In this document: positions 10,473 to 20,358 of the stretch, in pieces | Numbering within the stretch: position 1 is the first letter of the stretch | Layout of the letters: every line of letters starts with the position of its first letter | DNA from: Crambe crambe | Taxonomy: Eukaryota > Porifera > Demospongiae > Poecilosclerida > Crambeidae | DNA: 64,000 nt | Reading direction: 5' to 3' | Assembly (NCBI GenBank): GCA_963924555.1 | Contig: OZ004582.1 | Coordinates: 3,534,001 to 3,598,000 of the forward strand | Position numbers and translations under genes: made by a program | The notes under the pieces: model-generated | Databases searched by the model: none | What the model saw: only the letters and a program-made list of their open reading frames with translations | Told to the model about the DNA's origin: nothing

Positions 10473-10991
10473 TTACTTGTACATTCCCTTGTGTGTGTTG
10501 ATGACCACAAGTTTTTGAGATTGTTCCTCTAATGTTAGTTGTAGGAAGGCTTGGGAGAGGTCTAAAGTTGTAAATTTCTTCCCACCTGACAGAGAAGCAT
10601 ACAAATCCTGGGGCTTAGGTGGGTACTGGTCCACAGACATGACTGGGTTTAGTGTTACTTTAAAGTCCCCACATATCCTAAAACGCCCATCAGGTGTGGG
10701 TAAAACTACAATTGGAGTGGCCCACTCACTATGTTCCTTCTGACTCCATACAATCCAGTTCCTCAATTCCTCTTTGAGGACGTCTGGATACTTCTCACAT
10801 ATTTGTTTGACCTTATCTGGAAGAGATTCCAGACTCACAGATGCTATCTGCTTCCAATTCAAACGAATGTGCTTGAGCCAATTTCTTCCGAAAAGGGTAG
10901 GGCCGTCTCCATTAACTACGATGAGCACGAGGGACTTAACCAACTGATCCTCATACTTCACATTGACGATTATCTCTCCTAGAACAGACAT
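10473..10991 (-). pseudogene. Ty3/gypsy protease end and reverse transcriptase first half
   Basis: The minus-strand frame begins with the end of an aspartic protease (PTLFGRNWLKHIRLNW). It runs into reverse transcriptase: SEWATPIVVLPTPDGRFRIC, DQYPPKPQDLYASLSGGKKF and TLDLSQAFLQL, which contains the first catalytic Asp. It stops at MYK (10473), before the YxDD box. It is collinear with the zinc-knuckle ORF upstream (11022-11339) and the integrase downstream, confirming one minus-strand element with its centre deleted. Confidence 0.85.
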
Positions 10992-11021
10992 TGCTTCGCC
11001 AGTGTAGTTAGGAGACAGACT

Positions 11022-11470
11022 TCAGATGAACTTCTGGAAACAGTTGCCTCTGTTCACTTCTAACTCCACAGATATTGGCTTATCTTTAGCCTTAATATTG
11101 TAAATAAGTAAATTGGGTTCTGCTTCTAGCCAGTTAGTGTTCTTAGGCTTCCTACGACCTCTACGAGGGAACCCTTGCTGTTTGCTGTCCTGAGGGGCTG
11201 AAGCACAAACTGGGGCTATGTGGCCCTTTTTGCCACAATTGAAACATGTTGCTTGGGCAAACTTGCAGTTACCAACACTGTGGTTTGTTTTTCCACACCT
11301 AGGACATGGTCCAGGCTTGGAGGGAACACGACTATCCATGATGACACCTTCAATGGCTCCTTCGATGGTCTAGCTGGCATGCTTAAGTGCTTTGGTATTT
11401 CTTTCATTCCACGAGAAATCTCTACAGCTCGGTTGAGGGTCAAGTCCACTTCAGACAGTAGCTTTTTCAA
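11022..11470 (-). pseudogene. Ty3/gypsy Gag nucleocapsid with two zinc knuckles
   Basis: Two frames together encode Gag. At 11470-11330 is LLSEVDLTLNRAVEISRGM. The frame then shifts into CPRCGKTNHSVGNCKFAQ and CFNCGKKGHIAPVC (11309-11214), two retroviral-type CCHC knuckles. A basic stretch (RRGRRKPKNTNW) and EAEPNLLIYNIKAKDKPISVEL follow, which would begin the protease region. It lies directly upstream of the reverse transcriptase frame. The frameshift makes the copy inactive. Confidence 0.82.
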
Positions 11471-11523
11471 AATACTTTCACTGCAAAGACCACCTACCAG
11501 AGGGGTAGGAAGTTAGTTAAAAG

Positions 11524-11990
11524 CAGGGGTGCAAAAATTTTGACAATGATCATGCATAATTCATGATAATATAAAAAGAGCCAAAGTGGTTGCTCTCCAC
11601 TTTGCGAGCAACAAATTCCTTAGCAATGTCCTCCAAGTTCATGGTGTCAGTTATATCCTTGTGTACATGTAGGAGTAAGCAATTATTGAGACGCATTTCA
11701 GTCATAGTAGATCTTAGATAAACAAGTAGCCGTCTAAGGACCGAAAATGTCCTTTCTGCAGTGGCTGAAGTAACTGGAACCACTAGATAGAGCCTCAAAA
11801 GTTTGTGTATTTCTGATAATAACCTTGGCACTTCACCTTTCTTAGCAACATCTACAAGTAAGGGAAGTTGCCTTCTCAAAGCACTGAAGTCAAGGTCTGG
11901 GGCATAACAAATATCATCATAATTCTCTCCATTTGCTGCCTTCATCACTGTGTTCTCCAACGTGTATATTATGCAAAGAGTGTCGTACAT
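11524..11990 (-). pseudogene. hAT transposase carboxyl-terminal dimerisation domain
   Basis: The frame 11990-11550 reads LPLLVDVAKKGEV, LRLYLVVPVTSATAERTFSVL, LRSTMTEMRLNNCLLLHVHKD and ends in SNHFGSF. This is the classic hAT dimerisation block (P-V-T-S-A-T-A-E-R-x-F-S). It follows the ZMYM1-like/TTF-type branch of hAT proteins. Sequence CAGGGGTGCAAAAATTTT at 11525 just past the stop resembles a hAT terminal repeat and probably marks the element end. The catalytic part upstream (12000-12300) is not recognisable. Confidence 0.82.
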
Positions 11991-12405
11991 GTAAGATATT
12001 AGCTAGCTCTTACCTTGTTTTAAGTTTATAAATGTCCCTGGAAATTCATCTAAGCTTTTGAACCTACTCTCCACCCCTAAAGCAAACCATTCATGTTGTG
12101 CAAAGACGACTTACCAAGATCATCAAGTTCACAGATGATAAAGCCTCTTAACTGTAACATCTTTTCCTTGTATATTCTTGGATAGAATTCACAATATCAC
12201 TGTGCTGCAAAATCATACCTGTGCAACTAGAAAAAATTGTTGCATAGAAATTTTTTGTCATGTATGACATAGCATGCAGTTTATCCAAACATTTGCAGGT
12301 ATTCTGTCCATTTTTGCCTTAATTCCAGTTACATAGCCACTCTGATGAACTTAATAAGGTCCAGTTACGTCTACCAACATTTCACTGTTATGGATATCAA
12401 GCTTC

Positions 12406-12785
12406 TTGTCAGGTATACATGTGATTAATGTATTTAGCCCACGAAGGTGCGAAGGGATAGGCCTCAGTGATGGAGAAACAATGGAACGGTTTTGGTCTTA
12501 CCTGCGAAGATTTTCAAAGATGACTAAAGAAATGCGGCCTTCTCACCGTATTGATGTTTCATCTAGTGCTATTCTATATTATGGCATTCAGACCAAAGAA
12601 AAAATGTTTGCCGAGAAATTGGATTAATGCCCAATTTCATGGCAGGTTCAATAGAATAATATTCCTTTTTCATATCTAATTCAACTTGTATATTCATGAA
12701 GGTACACTAGATATGGTCAAGCAATGGGTAGCTGAAGAAAAGGCTTCATGTGAATGTCAATTTAAGCCAGAACTGAGTAAGTCAG
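12406..12785 (+). pseudogene. KDZ-type (Kyakuja/Dileera/Zisupton) transposase fragment, first copy
   Basis: The frame encodes GIGLSDGETMERFWSYLRRF, MTKEMRPSHRIDV and AILYYGIQTKEK, then needs a frameshift to continue with LPRNWINAQF. After a gap comes LDMVKQWVAEEKASCECQF. GxGLxDGE..ER is the conserved block containing the last acidic residue in KDZ transposases. The second half of this fragment, from 12520, lies inside the tandem duplication, so a shorter copy recurs at 13669. Confidence 0.62.
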
Positions 12786-13030
12786 TACTTAGCTATCTGC
12801 AGGTCATTTTCATAGTCTAGTAATAAATATATTATAGAACCAATCCACTGGCAAAATGAGTATGTTCAACTCCTTCAATCGTAAGGTATAATAATAGTAG
12901 GGCTATACTCATGTTGAGAAACATGATTTATATATAGGAACCAGTTAAGCAGTGATGTAAACACCTACAGTCAAGTGAAATGGTTAGTGTAACAAGAGAT
13001 TTGAGGAACTGCTGTTCATGCCAGCATGAC

Positions 13031-13157
13031 AGTTTTTTGTTGTTTTTTTGTTGTTGTTTTTTCGTCTTTTTTTTTTTGTTTTTTTTTTTTTGGTTTTGTT
13101 TTAGTTTTTGTTTTTTTTGGTTTTGTTTTTTGGTTTTTTTTGTCGTTTTTTTTTTGA
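13031..13157 (+). repeat. 125-base T-rich tract with periodic G, copy 1
   Basis: An almost pure T tract is broken by regularly spaced G, GG or C. The same tract recurs at 14180-14309 in the second duplicated unit with slightly longer T runs, as expected from slippage after duplication. Any reading frame through it (Phe/Cys/Val runs) is an artefact of composition. Confidence 0.85.
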
Positions 13158-13167
13158 CATAACCATA

Positions 13168-13420
13168 CTAATATTCACCATAATAGGTTGGAGAAGAAAC
13201 TGGTTGAAATTGAAATGAGGCATTCGATAATACTCCGTTAAATAAAGAATATAAAGAGTGTGAAACATTAATAGCACATCCCATCCGTTCAGCTTGCACA
13301 TAAATTTTTTTGAATTCTTGAGATATATTATCTCTAATATTATAACAGAGCTTTCTCCCAATTAGCGAAGACTGCATCACAGCTCCTTTACCTAGTTCCT
13401 TCTGTTTTATATAGTACAAG
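13168..13420 (-). other. unrecognised 83-codon open frame, repeated at 14320-14571
   Basis: A minus-strand frame present identically in both duplicated units encodes about 83 residues including RKLCYNIRDNISQEFKKIYVQ and MGCAINVSHSLYSLFNGVL. The composition is protein-like, but I cannot tie it to any family. Its direction is opposite to the flanking hAT and KDZ pieces. It may be a chance frame. Confidence 0.2.
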
Positions 13421-14628
13421 TGATATAGACCTATCTGCCTTCTAAAGAATTATTTGATCAGGAATTTAGTAGATCAGTGGTATCAAAGACTGTGATCAAA
13501 CTTCTTTTCCTAATATATGTACTTTTGCAAATAGCTTGTACCATTCCTGTTACATCATGCGAGTGTGAGCGGAATCCAAGTACCCTGCGTCGGCTGCATA
13601 ACTTCATGCATTCCAGCATGTCTGAAGACAGACTACAGCCTTAGCTCTGATGCACATCCATTATCAGCATGACTAAAGAAATGCGGCCTTCTCACCGTAT
13701 TGATGTTTCATCTAGTGCTATTCTATATTATGGCATTCAGACCAAAGAAAAAATGTTTGCCGAGAAATTGGATTAATGCCCAATTTCATGGCAGGTTCAA
13801 TAGAATAATATTCCTTTTTCATATCTAATTCAACTTGTATATTCATGAAGGTACACTAGATATGGTCAAGCAATGGGTAGCTGAAGAAAAGGCTTCATGT
13901 GAATGTCAATTTAAGCCAGAACTGAGTAAGTCAGTACTTAGCTATCTGCAGGTCATTTTCATAGTCTAGTAATAAATATATTATAGAACCAATCCACTGG
14001 CAAAATGAGTATGTTCAACTCCTTCAATCGTAAGGTATAATAATAGTAGGGCTATACTCATGTTGAGAAACATGATTTATATATAGGAACCAGTTAAGCA
14101 GTGATGTAAACACCTACAGTCAAGTGAAATGGTTAGTGTAACAAGAGATTTGAGGAACTGCTGTTCATGCCAGCATGACAGTTTTTTGTTGTTTTTTTGT
14201 TGTTGTTTTTTCGTCTTTTTTTTTTTTTGTTTTTTTTTTTTTGGTTTTGTTTTAGTTTTTGTTTTTTTTGGTTTTGTTTTTTGGTTTTTTTTGTCGTTTT
14301 TTTTTTTGACATAACCATACTAATATTCACCATAATAGGTTGGAGAAGAAACTGGTTGAAATTGAAATGAGGCATTCGATAATACTCCGTTAAATAAAGA
14401 ATATAAAGAGTGTGAAACATTAATAGCACATCCCATCCGTTCAGCTTGCACATAAATTTTTTTGAATTCTTGAGATATATTATCTCTAATATTATAACAG
14501 AGCTTTCTCCCAATTAGCGAAGACTGCATCACAGCTCCTTTACCTAGTTCCTTCTGTTTTATATAGTACAAGTGATATAGACCTATCTGCCTTCTAAAGA
14601 ATTATTTGATCAGGAATTTAGTAGATCA

Positions 14629-14871
14629 GTGGTATCAAAGACTGTGATCAAACTTCTTTTCCTAATATATGTACTTTTGCAAATAGCTTGTACCATTCCT
14701 GTTACATCATGCGAGTGTGAGCGGAATCCAAGTACCCTGCGTCGGCTGCATAACTTCATGCATTCCAGCATGTCTGAAGACAGACTAACAGCCTTAGCTC
14801 TGATGCACATCCATTATCAGCATGAAGTCAACTTAGATATTTGTTTGAAAAATTACACCCTAGAAGAGTAA
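14629..14871 (+). pseudogene. hAT transposase tail, duplicated
   Basis: The frame reads LLFLIYVLLQIACTIPVTSCECER, LRRLHNFMHSSMSEDRLTALALMHIHYQHEVNLD and ends at 14871. This is the hAT dimerisation block in the branch with I-P-V-T-S-C-E-x-E-R. The partner copy at 13479-13668 lacks one base (frameshift) and its last codons, because the tandem duplication cuts it off. A sequence resembling the hAT 3-prime end (GTGGGCGTGG...CCGCAC) follows at 15040-15075. Confidence 0.75.
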
Positions 14872-15340
14872 AGTTTAGTAGCTAGTAGTAGTTTATTAAT
14901 ATAGGATTGATATTGCATGCATGGTATTGATTTGAGGAAGTCCTTCCACTGTCTTAATAGCCATCTTGCTAATCAACTATAATACGTACAATAATTGCTA
15001 AACTTACGTGCCAAGTTATTGTTTATAATTATTTCAAGTGGGCGTGGTTGGGCAAAAAATTTTCCGCACTTACAACCACCTTTCAAAAACTCTGGCTACG
15101 GGCCTGATATCATCAGATATAAGCAAAGGTTGATGATTGAATGTTCTAATGACCACAAATGAGGACAAAGCAAGATCATGTTAAGCACTGTGAATATATC
15201 ACACGACCAGGAACTTCAAATTCTGAAAGGCTCCATAAGACCTGATGCATGTCTTGTTAGAGGGTGTTTTTCCTTATCATATGAAGCAGTTACTACGTTA
15301 TGTTACTGATTCCAATTTATTGATACTCAGGTTGTGAGTT

Positions 15341-15877
15341 GTGTTTAAGCAGTTCAACATGTTCCTGAACAAGAACAAAGTGGAGTATACTTCAGTGCAG
15401 CCTTCAAACATTTACACTTCCCTCTACACTTCTGTATCTTACAATTCTTCTTCCATCAAAGATGTAGGTGAATTGTACAAATCAGATCTGCCATCTCCTC
15501 AATTGCTCTGTACAGAATTTAATAGGTGGAAGATAAAATTTGATTCTATGCCACCTGAAAACAGGCCTGACACTCTTCAAGGAGCTCTACTATGCTGTGA
15601 TGAAGATGCTTTCCCTAATATATATGTACTTCTAGTTATAGCATGCACATTACCTGTTACTACATGTGAAACAGAGAGAGCCAATAGCCAGTTGAAGTTG
15701 CTCAAAACGTATCTTCGTTCCACCATGTCAGAAGAGCGGCTTGCAGCATTGGCAATAATCAAAGTCCATCGCAGAATGGTCTCAGATCTTGACTTCGATG
15801 AATTAGTTGTAGCTTTTGCTAACAAACATCCACGCAGGATGGCTCTACCATGTGTACCTACTTGCAGAATGATGTAG
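15341..15877 (+). pseudogene. hAT transposase carboxyl half, second family member
   Basis: A 178-codon frame includes LPSPQLLCTEFNRWKIKF, DEDAFPNIYVLLVIACTLPV, TTCETERANSQLKLLKTYLRS and TMSEERLAALAIIKVHRRMV. It is a clear hAT dimerisation region, related to the copy at 14629 but diverged. It ends at 15877 and is followed by GTGGGCGTGG (15937) and by CATCCGCCCCTG (16006-16017), which looks like the hAT terminal repeat. The amino half and catalytic domain are missing upstream, where only 15100-15340 non-coding sequence is present. Confidence 0.82.
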
Positions 15878-15929
15878 TTTTTAAATTTTTTTATAACGCA
15901 TAATAAGATAATAATTAATGTATGTGGTT

Positions 15930-16022
15930 GAATAAAAGTGGGCGTGGTTTTCAAAATTTTTGCGCGCGCGGATGAATATAGAGAACCCCCCTTCAGAAAA
16001 TCCTACATCCGCCCCTGTAGCA
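15930..16022. repeat. hAT-type terminal sequence
   Basis: AAGTGGGCGTGGTT and a GC-rich GCGCGCGCGG stretch are followed by AAATCCTACATCCGCCCCTG. The same modular order occurs, diverged, at 15035-15110, at 8560-8656 inside the MITE and at 58015-58095. I read these as the shared subterminal and terminal ends of one hAT family and its MITEs. Confidence 0.55.
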
Positions 16023-16580
16023 TTTTCAGTAACCATTAAACAGCTGTTTGAAAGATAACTTACCATGTGTGCCAACTGAATTCTTTTAAAATAGCCAGCC
16101 TGCAAGAAAAAACCTGCAGCTGCGGGGAGTAGTACAAACTAATTAACCAGATTTTGACACATTTAAAGGTATAAAAATGGTCATAACTTTGGAACCAAAT
16201 GAGCTATGATCTTGATTCAAGTTTCAAGATGTTCCTTAGAACATCCAGAATGGGTATATTACAGTGATATATCAAGATTTAATACAGAAATTTGCTATTT
16301 TTGTATGCAAATTCACACCTAAATTTACCTGAATGTCAAATCCAAGATGGTTCTATGTCAAAAAATATTGTCCATTATGTGTAGAATTGATGTGCAAAGT
16401 TTCATGCTTTTATCGCAAAGTGCACATTATTTTTGCTATCCAGGTTATAACAATAGAGGGTTTAGCAGGCATAGGCCTTTCTAGATTGATATAATATGTA
16501 CTATAACTGCAACTTCTAACAGACAGACAGCATAGGGGTTCTTGATTTCAATGATTCCTGAAGGTTCATTGAATCTGGAT
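16023..16580. other. non-coding stretch
   Basis: AT-rich sequence between a hAT end and the YqaJ-like fragment. It includes text such as GGTATAAAAATGGTCATAAC that could be a decayed promoter. There is no frame, inverted repeat or RNA gene that I can support. Confidence 0.4.
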
Positions 16581-16582
16581 GA

Positions 16583-16900
16583 TTATTCTGTTTTTGGTAT
16601 GTTATATATAGCTATATCTTCCATTGCTGAACCATATCTGGTGGCCTGATCAGATGCAGTTCTTCTTTTGCTTCTTTCCTTCTTCCATTCATCACTCTCT
16701 GCCTGGTCCCTGGTTTGCTGTTCTATTCTTTTTGCTTCTTCTTGGGAGATGTCCTCCGTCATACCGACTGTAAGACCTGCGAGCTGCAGTTGTGTCATGA
16801 AGTTGCTTTTTGCGTGTTTGCTCTTGACTTCTTCCATTACCTTTCTCTCATTAGCTTCTTAGCTGAACCTTCTGCTGCGTCAATACCTTGTTTGGGGAAG
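16583..16900 (-). pseudogene. YqaJ-type nuclease fragment
   Basis: The minus-strand frame contains TEDISQEEAKRIEQQTRDQAE, SDEWKKERSKRRTASDQ and TRYGSAMEDIAIYN. The W..xR..R.TAS block followed by RYG..xExxA is the amino-terminal signature of YqaJ-like exonucleases, which are frequent cargo in sponge and cnidarian mobile elements. The residues normally between the TAS block and TRYG are missing, so an internal deletion of roughly 40 codons is likely. No catalytic D/E-x-K part is present. Confidence 0.5.
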
Positions 16901-17464
16901 AGGTAGTTATTCTTTTCCAGGCTTGTGGGCCCCATGTCCTGCCCAGGTTTTGTCGTAGTCCTGCCCCCCATACACCTGTGCTCCCACGAACCACTCTGTA
17001 ACCTATTAATCGTTTTTCCGTTCTAATGTGCATCCAGCACTCAGCTAGATTTGTCGTTACATTATTTATTAATTGGCTTGCTTTTCATATCAATCTACTC
17101 TGTAGCATTTTTGGGTTGACATTAGTCGGTGTCTTGCATGCACAATTTTCTTCAAGTGTTTCTGACCAAATTATTGCTTGGTCAACAGCAATGCCTGTAA
17201 ACGTATTATATATGTACAGAGTAGACACTAGCTACAAGCATTATGTATAAGAAAATAATTGCAGCGAGTGAGTGAGCGCAGGAGCGAGCGTCCAGCGACG
17301 CTCTTTCTGTACACTTCGAGCATGCTCAGAAAGGGATATGGACTCTAGTGGGTCTAGCTCCTGTAGCTCTACTTCTGTATTTTTAGTCCTAGTGTCCTAG
17401 TTTTACTGCTAAAAGTTCTAGCAATTCTGTGAGGTCCCTACTGGATGTACTGAAAGGTCCAGCT

Positions 17465-18325
17465 TCATTTCACTTTCATTGAAGTGGCTGAGACGGAGAA
17501 AGCTGAAGTGGGTGTGGGTAAGATCGGGGAAGCTGAGGTGTGAAAACCTGAAGTAGTAGTCGTAGTGGAAATGGATGAGGACGATGGACATTGAGATGGA
17601 TGTTGAATTGGCTTGCTTTTGTGCTGTAGTACAGAAATCTGTACTACAGTGCTGATGAAAACCAAAGGTCCATTCTCGAGATCATGTTTCAGTGATGCCA
17701 GTGCCTTCTTCTGATCTACTTCCTTGCTACACATTTGTATTGCACTTCTTGCAGCAGAAACAAGCTTCTTCCTGATCCTTTTGGTAAGACTTCCATTACC
17801 TTTGTAGGAGGGATTGTCCTGGACGAGCCTCTCGAGTGCACCTCTGTAGCACTTACATGCATGGTTGGCACACTCGAGTTTTTTGATGTCGTGGCCCCAT
17901 CCAGGAACATTCTGGAGGAGAGTTGAGTGCACACAGCTGTCACCATCACCAACAAACTTCATATACCGAACCCCATATCTCTTGCGCATGCTGAGCATAA
18001 TCATTGTATGAGTGCTTGTGGGACCGCTTGCTCCATCATCCATCTACAATAACAGTGACTCCTTTGTTGGTACTCATTCCTCAATTCAGCTAATCATTTC
18101 TCTTCCCTTCCAGCTTCAGCCATGGTTTCTTGGAGCTTCACCAGTCTGCACAAAGCTTGCGTTGGTCATCACTGGCACTCCTACAACACTCCTTATCTCC
18201 TCCAGTTGGCTGTGCCCCCCTCCTGTCGACATCTGCTGCCAACGTCTATAGCCACAGGGACCATTCACTTTCTTCGACATCTGGAGTTTGATGGTATGAT
18301 TACAAATGGAGCACTGACCTGAGAG
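17465..18325 (-). pseudogene. Mutator-like transposase domain
   Basis: Read on the minus strand, an upstream piece (18325-18118) has QMSTGGGHSQLEEIRSVVGVP and TNASFVQTGEA. A main frame (18043-17465) follows with DDGASGPTSTHTMI, GVRYMKFVGDGDSCVHSTLL, WGHDIKKLECANHACKCYRGAL and NPSYKGNGSLTKRIRKKL. VGDGDSxV and KxECxNHxxK match the Mutator-like transposase domain common in invertebrate repeats, with the D of GDGD as a likely catalytic residue. The two pieces may be separate exons or parts split by a deletion. The carboxyl end becomes Ser/Thr/Pro-rich and loses similarity. Confidence 0.72.
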
Positions 18326-18353
18326 AATGGATGCTAAGCCATCTCTAACTTCA

Positions 18354-19245
18354 CTAATCGTTTATTAAAAGGACTACAGTTTCAGGTTTCATCAAAGCAA
18401 GCATCTCAGATTGCTTTTTAGACACTGAAAAAGGTTTCTCAGAAGCTGAAAAAGGCAGCGAAGGATTCAATTTGGCAGTAGTAAGAGCACTTGGATTAAG
18501 TGGGTAAATACCTGATTCCCGAAATCCATTAACAATAGTGGACATTTTTACACAAGAAACCCACGCTTCTCGAAAAACTTCTGCAAACTCATGCTTAGTA
18601 ACAGGATGAGACAACCGGAAATTTTCACATGATTTCCCCCATGTACTTTTAAGGGGTTTAAAAAAACTAACATCTAACTTTCTTAGCAAAATGATTTAGT
18701 TCTGCATTAATCCAACCATTTGGTGAGCGACCAAAAAATGCTCCAGGCACACAATTTTTCATTGGGTTATAATGAAAACGCTCACCGCAAAGATATTGTT
18801 TCCCCAGCTGCACTTATTGCACAGAGACAGGTGATTTGGTCTTTATTGTCACCGGTAATGTTATGTAACTACGCAGTGAAATAACCTTACCAGAATTTGG
18901 GCATAAAGGAAAACCAGCTTCATCCGCATTCCATATGCTCCCTGGTTTATCCTTTAATCCATGGATTGGGTCGACCATCTTTATCAATAATAGATTTTAC
19001 AGCAACTGTTCTTTAGTATGCCCATAACCTATTTCACACATATTCAACTAACTTTGCCTCTTCCATAGCAGTCAAGACAGATGAAGGCCCAGGTTTAGCA
19101 CCTACTTCAGCTTTTCCCCTCAAGTAGAATGAAAGGGTACTTTTCGGTACACCAAAAACACCTTCAGCAGCTCTAAGGGATAGTTTGTCCTTCTTTATTG
19201 GTGTAAGTGCAGTCTTTTGTAGTCCACTTAATCCTGCTTTCACTT
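18354..19245 (-). pseudogene. pogo/Tigger-like (DDE_1) transposase
   Basis: From 19245 leftward there is a pipsqueak-type helix-turn-helix (LSLRAAEGVFGVPKSTLSFY, then LRGKAEVGAKPGPSSVL). A core remnant follows with NADEAGFPLCPNSGKV (near 18930-18880), CGERFHYNPMKN and GAFFGRSPNGWINAEL (18780-18700). The carboxyl end 18689-18354 has LDVSFFKPLKSTWGKSC, HPVTKHEFAEVFREAW and MSTIVNGFRESGIYPLNP. The domain order and motifs are those of Tigger/Jerky-like elements. Several frame changes and missing stretches show that it is dead. Confidence 0.85.
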
Positions 19246-19249
19246 GCCG

Positions 19250-20350
19250 TTACTCTGCAAGAAAATTTTGTCCAATATTTGGTACATAACTAGCCCTTAC
19301 AAAACGGTTCATACAGCATCAGGACTACAATGTACTACTAAACCAGGCAAATCATGTAAAAGAGCACTAAATTCTGTTCAAAAAAAGTCCAAAATGGTAT
19401 ATTTTGCTCTTGTGGATACTTTCTAACAAACAGTGGAACTTCACTGAATTCTTACGGGCTAAAATAACGCACAAATAGCAGTGGCAATTTTAATCTCAAA
19501 AGCACTTGGAACCGACAACGGAGACACTCGCTCTTTCTACTTGATACGGGTGCCTGGGCTTCAATTAGAACGCATGATTGCTCAGCAAATTTTTTATCTA
19601 TTACGTCACAAAGTACAACTGTCCGATTATTGGATTTGTCCAAGCTAGGGACCCTTTACCTTACTCATGAATATTCATAAGCCAATTGTATACCATAACC
19701 TCAAACCTTTCACTTCCTTGACATAGAGCAAAGGTATAAAGGATTATTACACATAACATCACTAGCTCTCAAACTACTTAATAGGTGTGTCTCCCAGATT
19801 GCATATTACTCTTGGAGTATTTCTCCGCCTGTTTGTATAGCTGGAGGACGAGTGCTACAAGCTTGACTTGCAAATAGCAGCAATTGCTTGATTAACAGAG
19901 CTGAAAGAAAAGGATCAGTGACATTGTAAGTAAAAATATCATACCTGTTTATAAGGTTAAAGAGCTTGCGTCCTTCAAACAAGCTTCGTTGGAAATTTCA
20001 TTCACAGGGCATTGATACCTTCTTGAAGTCTTTCACTTTGTTTCGGAATTGCCATGCAGCCTAAGACATACATTTACAATGTATTAATAAATGCAACTCC
20101 CTTTTCACAAAAGTGGACATTGACAAGTTCCTGTCGCATTATAGTATTCAATTTTGCCGGGGACCTTTCCATGTCACACTACATACACATTTACTAATAA
20201 GGCCACTCCAACCTGCATGTTAGTTTCAGATCCTCTGCATGCCAAAAAAATGGGGCGAGAGGGCTAGGATATAGGATTATTTTAATGATATTCATAGTAG
20301 TTAGAAAAATGTAACCACAAAATATGCATAATAATAATTATCACAACAAC
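19250..20350. other. non-coding stretch between the pogo remnant and the 1064-codon ORF
   Basis: About 1.1 kb with no convincing frame. A 63-codon minus-strand frame at 19452-19643 has no recognisable motif. The interval presumably contains the 3-prime end and terminal repeat of the large ORF's element, but I could not match it to sequence on the other side. Confidence 0.4.
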
Positions 20351-20358
20351 AAAAAAAA

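Larger units (their letters stand above)
12520..14821. repeat. 1.15-kb tandem duplication, two near-identical units
   Basis: Unit 1 is 12520-13668 and unit 2 is 13669-14821. The order is the same in both: KDZ fragment end, spacer, poly(T/G) tract, unknown minus-strand frame, hAT tail. Differences I see are mainly length changes in the T tracts and one extra A (GACTACAG versus GACTAACAG). The start of unit 1, the junction and the end of unit 2 share only the 4-base word ATGA, consistent with microhomology-mediated duplication. The near-identity implies a very recent event or an assembly artefact. Confidence 0.9.

Noticed and set aside
12980-14314. Plus-strand frames rich in Phe/Cys/Val (12980-13162 and 14129-14314)
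   Set aside because: They are translations of the T/G-rich tract and have no protein character beyond composition.
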